Origin: Candidatus Cloacimonadota bacterium
GTDB lineage: Bacteria > Cloacimonadota > Cloacimonadia > Cloacimonadales > Cloacimonadaceae
NCBI GenBank assembly: GCA_028706475.1
Contig: JAQWBI010000005.1
Location: 1-63,567, forward strand
Direction: 5' to 3'
DNA: 63,567 nucleotides
Shown here: in pieces, positions 36,005 through 45,702 of the stretch
Position numbering within the stretch: position 1 is the stretch's first letter
Layout of the letters: every line of letters begins with the position of its first letter
Position numbers and translations under genes: made by a program
The notes under the pieces: generated by a model
The model's database searches: none
The model's input: the letters and a program-made list of their open reading frames with translations, nothing else
What the model was told of the DNA's origin: nothing

Positions 36005-38109
36005 TGTTTCCTCCCTTGAGCATAATCTTCAGCCAGAAAATATTCTGCCACCAATTCCAGCATGTTGGCTACGGCTTCCTCCTGCATGTAGGACAGAGGG
36101 AATGTGAATACTGCAACCTTGGATTGGCCGCTGTTGTGGCGATATCCCACATATTTCGAGGAATAATATTCATACTGTTCCTGTGTGGGTGGGAAGACTT
36201 CGTGGTCTACTGGTTTACAACCGACCGAATAAATCCAATCCAGATCAAGCGCTGGGTCAAGGAGCAGAACAGCCGATAGACCTTGTCCGAGTTCCACAAT
36301 GGGATTGAAGGGATCTCCCAGATTGAGTGGAATATCCCCATACTGCTGCAGTCCAATACCCTTAATAAAGAATGGATTCAAATGTAGCCCCGTACCCATT
36401 ACTTCCAGTAAGCCAGGATCGCTGATCCCAAACTTATCACTGATGATATGCTCAGTATAATAATGCATGCTCGTTTCTGTGATGAAGTTCATCAGTTTGT
36501 GTGTACCACTTAGAATCAGGTTTCCATTATTACTCAGATAGATATTCAAAGCATCCAGATGATTCCTAAGATCGACTGATGACACAGGATTATCTGCGTG
36601 GAACAATACAGCCTTGCGATTCATCATTGCAGCCGCTGATACTGTTTGACCAAATTCCATGGAATATACCGGCGCCAATGTACTCGGTACCACATTGGAG
36701 TAGAACGAATCGACATAATAATCAGGAGACATATTTGCATTGTCCGAATCGCCATCGATAATCAACAATCCATCTCGTGCAGAAGGAGCGTCATAATGCG
36801 CCAGGTTGAACTCATATCGGCATACATCACTCAATTCACCCTGAAGATCTTCCGCCATCACCTCAAACAAATGAATCCCATCATTCATGTTTTCAAATAC
36901 ATGATATCGGCTCATATGGTTCAGGTTATGAATTCTCAGCCAGGGGTTTCCATTAGTATCATTAACTATTTCAGAGCCTGCATAATAATCCTGATTAGGG
37001 AAGGGGTCACTATCAAAACGCAACCAGAAAGCGACTATGTTGCTGGAGTAATCTACCCCGTTTTCGTCCAGGACAACATTGGTTTCCCAAGTGTTTATGG
37101 GGTTATTATCGTTGTATTGTCCACTGTATCCCCATTGGATGTGCAGCTTGAAATCCACGGAGTTGATGGCTTCCCATACTCCTTCATTATTCCACAGAGA
37201 CCTGAAATAACCGTTGTTGTTAGTAGGTAAGGGTGGATCCCATCCGGGATCTTGCATTGTATAATGATAGGCTCCGATACCTACGGCGGTTTGGGGGTAG
37301 ATCATAGCTACTGGCCGGAATCCAGATATAGCCCGGAATACAAATGATCCCGGATCCTGTTGGATGACCCCGGTTCTGCTTACCACATAATATTCGAACT
37401 CTGTGAAACTATCGCCTTCATTGCTCAGTATTGCCGGCTCGGAGTGTTGAGACAGATGAATCCTGCGGATGTCTGGGCAGTCTATGGAATTGTACCAGGT
37501 TCCCTCCGAGACTACATTGTGGTCGGAATCAAGTTGATTGATGCGATACATGAAATGATGAGCGTAATTGCCGTCCACATATACATCACCAATCTCCTCC
37601 GTCAAAATGAATTCGATCCCCAGAGTATAAGTGCCCCCATACTCTGAGGGGCTAATCAATCTGCTACCGAAAATCCGATTGCTCTTGAACGGTGAGGACA
37701 GCTCTTCTATATGTCCATCCGGAAACCTGATCCTGGCGCTTACGGAATTTACCAGGTTAGTCAGACTTCCATTTACAGATTCAAAATCGAAACTCAATTC
37801 GTCTTTATCTGTCCAAATGGTAGCACCGGGCCATAATATCCAGCCGGAATCATCTGTTTCAATACCCGGCAGGGAAAGATTTTGAAGAGTCTCCACTTTG
37901 TAGGCATAGGTGAAATTCTCCGGATTATGAGATTGTACTGCGATAATCTGCCTGAATCTATACTCTCCATTTTCCAGATCAATCTTCTCCTCAGCGAAAT
38001 TGAGTGTGGGATACCCCGATACTTCCGGAGCCACAGTCTTACGACTTTCGCATGAAATTAATAAAACCAAAAGCACAATATAAAGAAATGGTTTCATTAG
38101 CCTGTTCAT
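36001..38109 (-). CDS. Large lipoprotein with a Rossmann/amidotransferase-like C-terminal region
   Basis: A 702-residue lipoprotein. The signal ends LLVLLISC, giving an acylated Cys19. The N-terminal 430 residues are beta-rich and Trp/Tyr-rich. From about 450 a different region begins with GLLIIDGDSDNANMSPDYYVDSF and ends SKVAVFTFPLSYMQEEAVANMLELVAEYF. This matches in pattern a region of the M28-peptidase protein encoded at 40111 and resembles class-I glutamine-amidotransferase / ThuA-like Rossmann domains, without a visible catalytic triad. AGGAGG precedes the ATG. It is co-transcribed with the sorting-domain gene that follows. The role is unknown. Confidence 0.75.
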   Translation of the reverse strand: MNRLMKPFLYIVLLVLLISCESRKTVAPEVSGYPTLNFAEEKIDLENGEYRFRQIIAVQSHNPENFTYAYKVETLQNLSLPGIETDDSGWILWPGATIWTDKDELSFDFESVNGSLTNLVNSVSARIRFPDGHIEELSSPFKSNRIFGSRLISPSEYGGTYTLGIEFILTEEIGDVYVDGNYAHHFMYRINQLDSDHNVVSEGTWYNSIDCPDIRRIHLSQHSEPAILSNEGDSFTEFEYYVVSRTGVIQQDPGSFVFRAISGFRPVAMIYPQTAVGIGAYHYTMQDPGWDPPLPTNNNGYFRSLWNNEGVWEAINSVDFKLHIQWGYSGQYNDNNPINTWETNVVLDENGVDYSSNIVAFWLRFDSDPFPNQDYYAGSEIVNDTNGNPWLRIHNLNHMSRYHVFENMNDGIHLFEVMAEDLQGELSDVCRYEFNLAHYDAPSARDGLLIIDGDSDNANMSPDYYVDSFYSNVVPSTLAPVYSMEFGQTVSAAAMMNRKAVLFHADNPVSSVDLRNHLDALNIYLSNNGNLILSGTHKLMNFITETSMHYYTEHIISDKFGISDPGLLEVMGTGLHLNPFFIKGIGLQQYGDIPLNLGDPFNPIVELGQGLSAVLLLDPALDLDWIYSVGCKPVDHEVFPPTQEQYEYYSSKYVGYRHNSGQSKVAVFTFPLSYMQEEAVANMLELVAEYFLAEDYAQGRKQ

Positions 38110-38138
38110 AATACCTCCTTATAGAACCAAAGAATTTT

Positions 38139-38168
38139 CTAATATTCAAATGTCGTCTTGGCTGTCAA
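38139..38168 (-). promoter_or_regulatory. Promoter of the lipoprotein/sorting-domain pair
   Basis: On the - strand TTGACA (38168-38163), 18 bases, TATTAG (38144-38139), about 30 bases before the lipoprotein ATG. Confidence 0.5.
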
Positions 38169-38242
38169 GCAATATTTTTGTTTTGGCGCATCAATACGAT
38201 CGGGGCCTCCAAAGCTGAGCGCAGCAAAGGTTTGGGGTAAAG

Positions 38243-38275
38243 GAGACGTATCGTAGCTTTCCGAAGCTACGTCTC
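38243..38275. other. Strong intergenic hairpin
   Basis: GAGAC (38243-38247) and GTAGCTT (38253-38259) pair with AAGCTAC (38264-38270) and GTCTC (38271-38275), leaving a five-base bulge. There is no T run on either strand. With the repeat copy at 38410 and the terminator at 38560 it is all I can see in the 500-base gap 38110-38621. Confidence 0.5.
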
Positions 38276-38409
38276 TCTCTCGGAGCTACGGATCTACAAG
38301 TCGCCTTCTACTCAAACCTACACTATAATGAGATCACATGAAGTAGAAAGAGCCACACCATAAGAGTACAATTCACTATCTGCAAGGGCTCTTTCATCCC
38401 CATGCTTCA

Positions 38410-38483
38410 AGCAGTGCTGAAGTAGATATAATCGGGGGATAGTCGAGTGCTCACTCGATGATAACGGGATAATATCTGCTTCG
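38410..38483 (+). repeat. Dispersed palindromic intergenic repeat, copy 3
   Basis: Matches copy 1 at GCAGTGCTGAA, GATATAA, GTGCTCACTCGATGATAAC and AATATCTGCTTCG. The left arm has diverged (GGGGGATAG instead of CCGTTATCA). Confidence 0.8.
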
Positions 38484-38559
38484 CCAATAGATGAAATACT
38501 GGGAAAGATTAAGGATGAAGTAGGGGAGAACATCTGTGCTAGCTTATTATGCAGAATAT

Positions 38560-38589
38560 AAAAAAGGCCCCTTCCGGAAAGAAGGAGCC
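38560..38589 (-). terminator. Terminator of the PDZ-barrel gene
   Basis: GGCCCCTTC (38566-38574) pairs with GAAGGAGCC (38581-38589) with one mismatch or wobble. On the - strand it is followed by six Ts. Confidence 0.75.
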
Positions 38590-38621
38590 AGGATGTTTAG
38601 GGAGTGCTTTTGTTTATAGCT

Positions 38622-39827
38622 TTAGAAACCGAACCAAGGGCCGATACTAATGGTCATGCCTTGGAAGGGAGTGTCCGGAGAACCGTGAACTTCAAAGGTT
38701 TCATCATCCAGACCGTGCACGCGCCAATCTCTTGTGAGAGAGTAGCCATAAGTATAGCCCACTTCAGCACGGAGGCCCATCCATGAAAGCACGCGATACA
38801 TAATCTCGGCTCTGGGTTGAACGTTCAGATAACCTTTATGCAGCAGGAAATGAGTGTTGTTTGATCCGGTGATGGTATCTGGTAATTCTCCCCAGTTGTA
38901 ATTTCCGTCGGTATTTATGAATTCTAAATCGTGGTAGGATCCGCCAACCATCAAGCCCATGCCCACCAAGAGGTTCTTGGTGATGGGGATGCGTTTATCT
39001 AAAGTGACGCCACCCAGCAAGTTCTTGTATCTCATATATATCTGATAGTTGCTCATGCCCACTCTGTTGTTCTGAGTCTTTTTGGTATCCTCAAACCACG
39101 TGATCTGACCGCCCAGAAAGTATCCTTTACCGATGCTGAGCTTTCCGCCCAAACCTTGTTGCAAGAGGCCGTCTTCACGGAATTTGTTGAAGCCCAGGGA
39201 ATCATGAGTCACGATGGAGTTGATGTCTTCCATATCCAGATCTATCCACATAGGTATCCAGGTACCACCGCCATAACCAGCACTCAGTTTCTTCTTGCCG
39301 GGAACTTTTGGATCCGTTACATCTACCAGGTCTTTATTACGGCTGCCAACCGTCATATCCATGCTTTCGGTTTTACCGTCACGAAACAGGCGGAGGCTGA
39401 TTTGATCACCGGCGCGAAGGCTATTACGAATCTTTTCGAAAGTAGCGTAATTCGTAACTTCCTTTCCGTTAATATGAGTGATCACGTCGTCTTCACGTAA
39501 ACGGAAATGCCATGCGGGAGAATCCTCGACTACCCCTGTGATCAGTACTCCAATCGTGCCATTGTAATGCAGCTCTTGAGCTTTGGGGAAAGTGAGATCC
39601 TCCAGATACAAACCAAAATAAGCGGCATCCTTTGCTTCTCTATCCACATTCATTCTAAATTGGAAAATTGAATCCGTGTTCTCCACATCTTTCAGATCAT
39701 TCAGCTTCATGATGATGAGTTGATCTTCCTTTTCCTCTGTGTCCTTTGTTGTTTCTTCGGCTTCCTGAGCCAATAAGGGTAGTGCAGTCAGCAATACTAA
39801 CAGGGTTAGCATAAATAGCTTCTTCAT
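38622..39827 (-). CDS. PDZ-domain protein with a C-terminal outer-membrane barrel
   Basis: A 401-residue exported protein. It has a signal peptide (LFMLTLLVLLTALPLLAQ), a charged segment, a PDZ domain (about 60-150; AYFGLYLEDL, GVLITGVVEDSPAWHFRLREDDVITHINGKEV, GDQISLRLFRDGK) and a region of strands with aromatic girdles ending in Phe (SIGPWFGF) typical of an outer-membrane barrel. No protease triad is present, so the PDZ domain probably binds peptide ends at the inner face of the barrel. The ATG at 39827 has AGGAGAC; the open frame extends 83 codons further without a start signal. A sigma-54-type promoter lies 46-60 bases upstream. Confidence 0.75.
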   Translation of the reverse strand: MKKLFMLTLLVLLTALPLLAQEAEETTKDTEEKEDQLIIMKLNDLKDVENTDSIFQFRMNVDREAKDAAYFGLYLEDLTFPKAQELHYNGTIGVLITGVVEDSPAWHFRLREDDVITHINGKEVTNYATFEKIRNSLRAGDQISLRLFRDGKTESMDMTVGSRNKDLVDVTDPKVPGKKKLSAGYGGGTWIPMWIDLDMEDINSIVTHDSLGFNKFREDGLLQQGLGGKLSIGKGYFLGGQITWFEDTKKTQNNRVGMSNYQIYMRYKNLLGGVTLDKRIPITKNLLVGMGLMVGGSYHDLEFINTDGNYNWGELPDTITGSNNTHFLLHKGYLNVQPRAEIMYRVLSWMGLRAEVGYTYGYSLTRDWRVHGLDDETFEVHGSPDTPFQGMTISIGPWFGF

Positions 39828-39872
39828 TGGTTGTCTCCTATTAATTTTGTCATTATCTACCGCATCTAATAA

Positions 39873-39888
39873 GCAAGACTTGTGCCAA
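39873..39888 (-). promoter_or_regulatory. Sigma-54-type promoter of the PDZ-barrel gene
   Basis: On the - strand TTGGCAC, five bases, TTGCTT: the invariant GG and GC are ten bases apart and eleven of the core bases agree with the consensus TGGCACN5TTGC. Predicted start is about 12 bases downstream, giving a 30-40 base leader before the ATG at 39827. Confidence 0.6.
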
Positions 39889-39934
39889 TTAAGTGCTGAG
39901 TGATAATATACTGTAGAGTAATGACTTGCCTGAT

Positions 39935-39948
39935 CTGGATTAATCCAG
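39935..39948. promoter_or_regulatory. Perfect 14-bp palindrome, possible activator site
   Basis: CTGGATTAATCCAG lies between the two divergent genes, roughly 60-75 bases upstream of the - strand sigma-54-type site and about 110-120 bases upstream of the + strand one. That distance suits an enhancer-binding protein. The binding factor is unknown. Confidence 0.4.
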
Positions 39949-40056
39949 AACCAGCTAACGTATATCGATATGATATGGAAATATATCCAATTGATTATCA
40001 CGAATGGCTTGGCCTTGTTATCGATACCACCGAGGGGTTCAAAAAAACGCCCTAGC

Positions 40057-40072
40057 TGGAATGTAAATTGCA
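40057..40072 (+). promoter_or_regulatory. Probable sigma-54-type promoter of the M28 peptidase gene
   Basis: CTGGAATGTAAATTGCA keeps the GG (40058-40059), the ten-base spacing and the GC (40070-40071), with TGG at -24 and TTGCA at -12. The CA of the -24 box is replaced by AA. The gene starts 39 bases downstream. Confidence 0.45.
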
Positions 40073-40110
40073 ACAATTTTAGTTTAGCAAATCTTCAAAA
40101 GGAAGAGCAA

Positions 40111-42969
40111 ATGAAACGAACCATAATTCTGGCTATTCTGGTGAATATAGCAGCGCTTCTGAGTGCGTCGGGCTTACAATTGTCTGTTTTGACTGCAGAG
40201 AAAGGTATTGATCCGCTGAAGTGGGTGAAAAGTCCCCAAAGAACAGACGCTACAATATATTATTACAATGACGAGTATATAATAGCTGCCTTGGATCCTG
40301 CAGTGTATCCGGACTTTGAATACCTGGGTATGCCTGCAGGCAGAGAGAAGCTATATCTGATTGAATCGCCAGATTCTCTGGAGCGTATAAAGATTCAGAC
40401 TCTGGGCAGTATCCACCAGCTACCAAATGGCGATATGTTGCTGTTCTCAGAAGTCGGGGAAGTGAAATTACGCTCTGAATGTAGCTCTCAGTTTATCAAT
40501 CTGCTCCTCAATCCGATAACGGTTCAGGACAGTGATTTTGGCTATCCTGAGGTGCTGGAATATAGAACTGAGCTTGCGCAATTGTCCCAGATGGTATCGG
40601 CAGACAGTGTGGAAGCATTTATCCAGTCTCTGCAAGATATGCAGACACGCTATGCTTTGGCAGACAACCGCTTGGAAGTGGCGAACTGGATCAAGAACAC
40701 CTTTCAACGCTTTGGTATCAGCAATGCTCATCTGCAGGAATTTACCTGGAATGATACTCAGCAATACAATGTGGTCGCTACCATAGAAGGCACCATGTTT
40801 CCGGATGAATACGTGGTAGTAGGCGGACATCACGATTCCATAACTTATACGAATCCCTTAGCTTTTGCCCCGGGAGCAGACGACAACGCTTCGGGAGTGG
40901 CAGCCGCCTTGGAGACAGCCAGGGTATTGGTGCAGGCAAATTATCAGCCAAAATGCAGCATCCGCTTTGTTACTTTTGCTGCTGAAGAATTCGGTTTGTA
41001 TGGATCGCACTTCAGCGCTCAGAACAGTGTGGATATGGGCGAGAACATTCGACTGATGGTAAATCATGATATGATTGCGAATAACCCCGACAACCTTGAT
41101 ACAGTGCGGTTGATGCCCTACGACGGCAATTTGGCACAAAGCGAGTATGCAAGTATGTTGGTGAGTGAGTATAGCTCGTTGAGCGCAAATTTTGGCAACC
41201 TGAATAGCTCCAGCAGCGACAGCTTTTCCTATTGGAGCAGGGGTTATCCGGTAATATATTTCTATGAACAGGATTTTAGCCCCGTGTATCACAGTAATGA
41301 GGATGTGGTTGCCAATCTGAATCCAGCTTATTGTGCGGAAGTGATAAAAGGCTCTCTAGTGAGCACCGTAAGCTTTGCGAATATGCCGAAAGTAGTATCC
41401 GGATTGGAAGTACGGGACTATGGTGACGGAAATTCTCTGCTGGTATCCTGGCAGGAACCCCTTGATTCCGATATCGATCATGTGATGCTGCATGTCAGCA
41501 CGGGGGATCCGGAACAAAGCGAAGCGATAGCCGTGTATGATGCTGACAGTTATGTGGTTACAGGTCTGGTGGAAGGGCAAATGTATAATGTGATGGTATA
41601 TACGGTAGATACCTCGGGAAACGATAGCTATCGCCAATATTCATCCGGAGTGCCCTTCAGTAGTCCAATGGCACCGCAGGATTTTACCGCCAGCCCAATC
41701 CCAGATGCAGTAAGGTTGAACTGGAGAACAAATCAGGAATGCGATCTGGCGGGGTATAGTATCTATCGTAGCACGGATTTCGGCGCATCCTTCTCTCTAC
41801 TTACCACAGCAGATGCAAGCGACAGTACATATATAGATACTGATGTCTTTGGCAGTGTGGAACAGTATTATTACTATCAAATGCAAGCCATCGATAATGA
41901 TGGTAATACAAGCGAATATGGAAGCCAGAGTATATCACGTCCGGTAAGCCTAGATCAAGGAATTCTGATAGTGGACGAGAGCTCCGATGGTAGCGGCTCA
42001 AATCCCTTTCAACCCACAGATGAAATGGTGGATCAGTATTATGCCAATGCTATGGATGGCTTTGATCATGATACTCTGGATATAATAACGCTTGACCGGG
42101 ATCTGAGCTTATACGATATTTGCGTATACTCCACAGTAGTGTGGCACAATACGGATCTCTATGACGCAAGCTCCCCCTATTACATCAGGGAGGTGATTCG
42201 GGATTATATTGCTTTTGGAGGCAAGCTGCTTTATACCGGCTACAATCCCACCAAAGCATTTGAACTCAATGCCGGATATCCTGTATATTTTGATGCGGAC
42301 TCATATATAAACAGTGTTTTGGGAATTTCCGGGGCAAACTTCAGTACTCTGGCACGCTTTTCTGGGGCGATCTCCCAAGTGGATCAATTTGGAGACTTTA
42401 CGATCGATCCGGATAAAACCTTTGAATTCCTGGAAGACCATATTACCAGGGTGGAAGCTCTGTATCCGGCCCCCGGAGCGCAAGTGTGGTACACTTATGC
42501 AACAGAGTATGAGCAGAATTCAGCTTACGGAGAATATGAAGGCTTGGCTGTAGCGGTTTACCATGAGTATGGCGAGGGAAAAAGCGCAGTATTCAGTTTT
42601 CCCATCTACGCAGCTAATCAGGGGGATCAACTGCAACAAATATTAACTGTTGGTTTCGGGGAATCGGTAAGCAATGATGATGCCCTGGCTCCGGTTTCAC
42701 CAGCATTGCAGATTGCAGCAATATATCCCAATCCCTTCACAAAAAGTACCAGACTGGTAGTAAAGGGAAGTGATGAAAAGCAAATATCGGATATGAAGAT
42801 TTACAACCTGCGGGGACAGCTGGTGCGCAGCCTTGGCGCAACGAAAAGCGGAGAATACGATTGGGATGGAAAGGACGACAATGGGCAGACTATAGGTAGC
42901 GGAATCTATTTCGCACGAATCCGCCAGCAGGGCAGGACGGCTCAACGGAAGCTGCTAAGATTGAAGTAG
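40111..42969 (+). CDS. Secreted M28-family metallopeptidase with FN3 and sorting domains
   Basis: A 952-residue exported zinc peptidase. After a signal peptide (TIILAILVNIAALLSASG) and a prodomain of about 160 residues, the M28 catalytic domain (about 180-450) shows the metal ligands and base: GGHHDS (His240-Asp242), ADDNASG (Asp257), AAEEFG (Glu292/Glu293), VNHDM and YHSNED. M28 enzymes are mostly aminopeptidases. Two FN3-type domains follow (about 460-640), then a region beginning GILIVDESSDG that matches one in the lipoprotein at 36001, and a FlgD-like sorting domain (YPNPFTKSTRLVV, IYNLRGQLVRSL, IGSGIYFARIRQQG). AAGGAAGAG precedes the ATG. The open frame upstream to 39970 lacks a start signal. 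It is predicted to be surface-exported and to feed on extracellular peptides. Confidence 0.9.
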   Translation: MKRTIILAILVNIAALLSASGLQLSVLTAEKGIDPLKWVKSPQRTDATIYYYNDEYIIAALDPAVYPDFEYLGMPAGREKLYLIESPDSLERIKIQTLGSIHQLPNGDMLLFSEVGEVKLRSECSSQFINLLLNPITVQDSDFGYPEVLEYRTELAQLSQMVSADSVEAFIQSLQDMQTRYALADNRLEVANWIKNTFQRFGISNAHLQEFTWNDTQQYNVVATIEGTMFPDEYVVVGGHHDSITYTNPLAFAPGADDNASGVAAALETARVLVQANYQPKCSIRFVTFAAEEFGLYGSHFSAQNSVDMGENIRLMVNHDMIANNPDNLDTVRLMPYDGNLAQSEYASMLVSEYSSLSANFGNLNSSSSDSFSYWSRGYPVIYFYEQDFSPVYHSNEDVVANLNPAYCAEVIKGSLVSTVSFANMPKVVSGLEVRDYGDGNSLLVSWQEPLDSDIDHVMLHVSTGDPEQSEAIAVYDADSYVVTGLVEGQMYNVMVYTVDTSGNDSYRQYSSGVPFSSPMAPQDFTASPIPDAVRLNWRTNQECDLAGYSIYRSTDFGASFSLLTTADASDSTYIDTDVFGSVEQYYYYQMQAIDNDGNTSEYGSQSISRPVSLDQGILIVDESSDGSGSNPFQPTDEMVDQYYANAMDGFDHDTLDIITLDRDLSLYDICVYSTVVWHNTDLYDASSPYYIREVIRDYIAFGGKLLYTGYNPTKAFELNAGYPVYFDADSYINSVLGISGANFSTLARFSGAISQVDQFGDFTIDPDKTFEFLEDHITRVEALYPAPGAQVWYTYATEYEQNSAYGEYEGLAVAVYHEYGEGKSAVFSFPIYAANQGDQLQQILTVGFGESVSNDDALAPVSPALQIAAIYPNPFTKSTRLVVKGSDEKQISDMKIYNLRGQLVRSLGATKSGEYDWDGKDDNGQTIGSGIYFARIRQQGRTAQRKLLRLK

Positions 42970-43015
42970 GGCAGAGCTGCCAGACTGAGACGCCTGGATG
43001 AACACGCAGAAATCA

Positions 43016-43309
43016 TCATGTCTGAGTGTGGAAGTTATAGAACTCATTGTTCAACATACTGTTGATGGGACTCTTAAGCTTTGTTGCCTGAAGGCTGGCT
43101 ATCCCGGAAAACAGAGAGCGTGATCCCTGAAGCATAATGATCAGCATCAGATACATCATGTACTGAATCGGATATCTCTTATCTTTTCCAATGCCATGTC
43201 GCCGGAGAACACTCACTAACTTGAACCGCCTAAATAGGAAACTGGTATTGCTTTCTACCAGATTTGAAGTTTTGACTTGACTGATTTGGGCTATTCTTAG
43301 ATAATTCAC
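43016..43309 (-). pseudogene. N-terminal fragment of an IS transposase
   Basis: A 97-codon frame whose product resembles the N-terminal part of DDE transposases of the IS4-like group (RTSNLV-type opening SQVKTSNLVESNTSFLFRR, then GKDKRYPIQYMMYLMLIIML and SLFSGIASLQATKLKSPINS). It stops after ...NEFYNFHTQT with no catalytic DDE region, and the M28 gene begins 46 bases further. The GTG start is preceded by GAGGTG, which sits inside the stem of a hairpin (43313-43370), a device many insertion sequences use to block translation from outside transcripts. The family assignment is by recall of pattern and is moderate. Confidence 0.5.
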
Positions 43310-43312
43310 TTT

Positions 43313-43375
43313 AACACCTCGTTGTTATTCATTGCCTAAAGCATAAAGCAACAATAATATACGAGGTGTTTTTAT
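43313..43375. other. Inverted repeat at the transposase 5' end
   Basis: AACACCTCGT (43313-43322) is exactly complementary to ACGAGGTGTT (43361-43370). On the + strand it is followed by TTTTTAT and could terminate transcription. On the - strand it sequesters the transposase ribosome site GAGGTG. From here to the gyrB promoter (about 300 bases) the only other item is repeat copy 4. Confidence 0.6.
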
Positions 43376-43451
43376 CAAGAAGTATTTTAAGCTATTTTAC
43401 TGCCTCTCAATCACTTGGGCTACTAGGAAAGATTAGTTAGTTAGTGACTAA

Positions 43452-43530
43452 AGCGGTACCAATGCAGATATAATCCCGTTATGATGCAATGACCACAAGA
43501 TGATAGCGGGATTATGTCTCGTTTGGCAGC
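43452..43530 (+). repeat. Dispersed palindromic intergenic repeat, copy 4
   Basis: The most diverged copy. It keeps GATATAATCCCGTTATGATG and GATGATAGCGGGATTATGTC, which are complementary to one another, so the hairpin is preserved better than the primary sequence (AATCCCG pairs with CGGGATT). Such compensating change supports selection on structure. Confidence 0.65.
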
Positions 43531-43670
43531 TATCTAAGCAAGGGGCAAGAGGAGTGTAGGGCAGCTTGGAAACGGAGCACTTTGTATCCGGATTTCCGGG
43601 TGAAATATATGGCTCTGTAATTGATTGATATACAAGCAAATAAAAGCCATGATTATTTCAAGAAAGTTCT

Positions 43671-43699
43671 TGACAGATTCGGTATATCATTTTATATGG
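43671..43699 (+). promoter_or_regulatory. Promoter of gyrB-gyrA
   Basis: TTGACA (43671-43676), exactly 17 bases, TATATG (43694-43699). The start would be near 43706, leaving an 85-base leader before gyrB with AGGAGA ahead of the ATG. Confidence 0.75.
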
Positions 43700-43789
43700 C
43701 AACAAGATAAGGATGCTTGCACGAGCTTTGAAATGCGAGCTAATCCCCACAGCTTATCTAAAATGGCTTAAACATATAGGAGACAATAG

Positions 43790-45691
<1,902 letters not shown>

Positions 45692-45702
45692 TGGAGCTAT
45701 AA

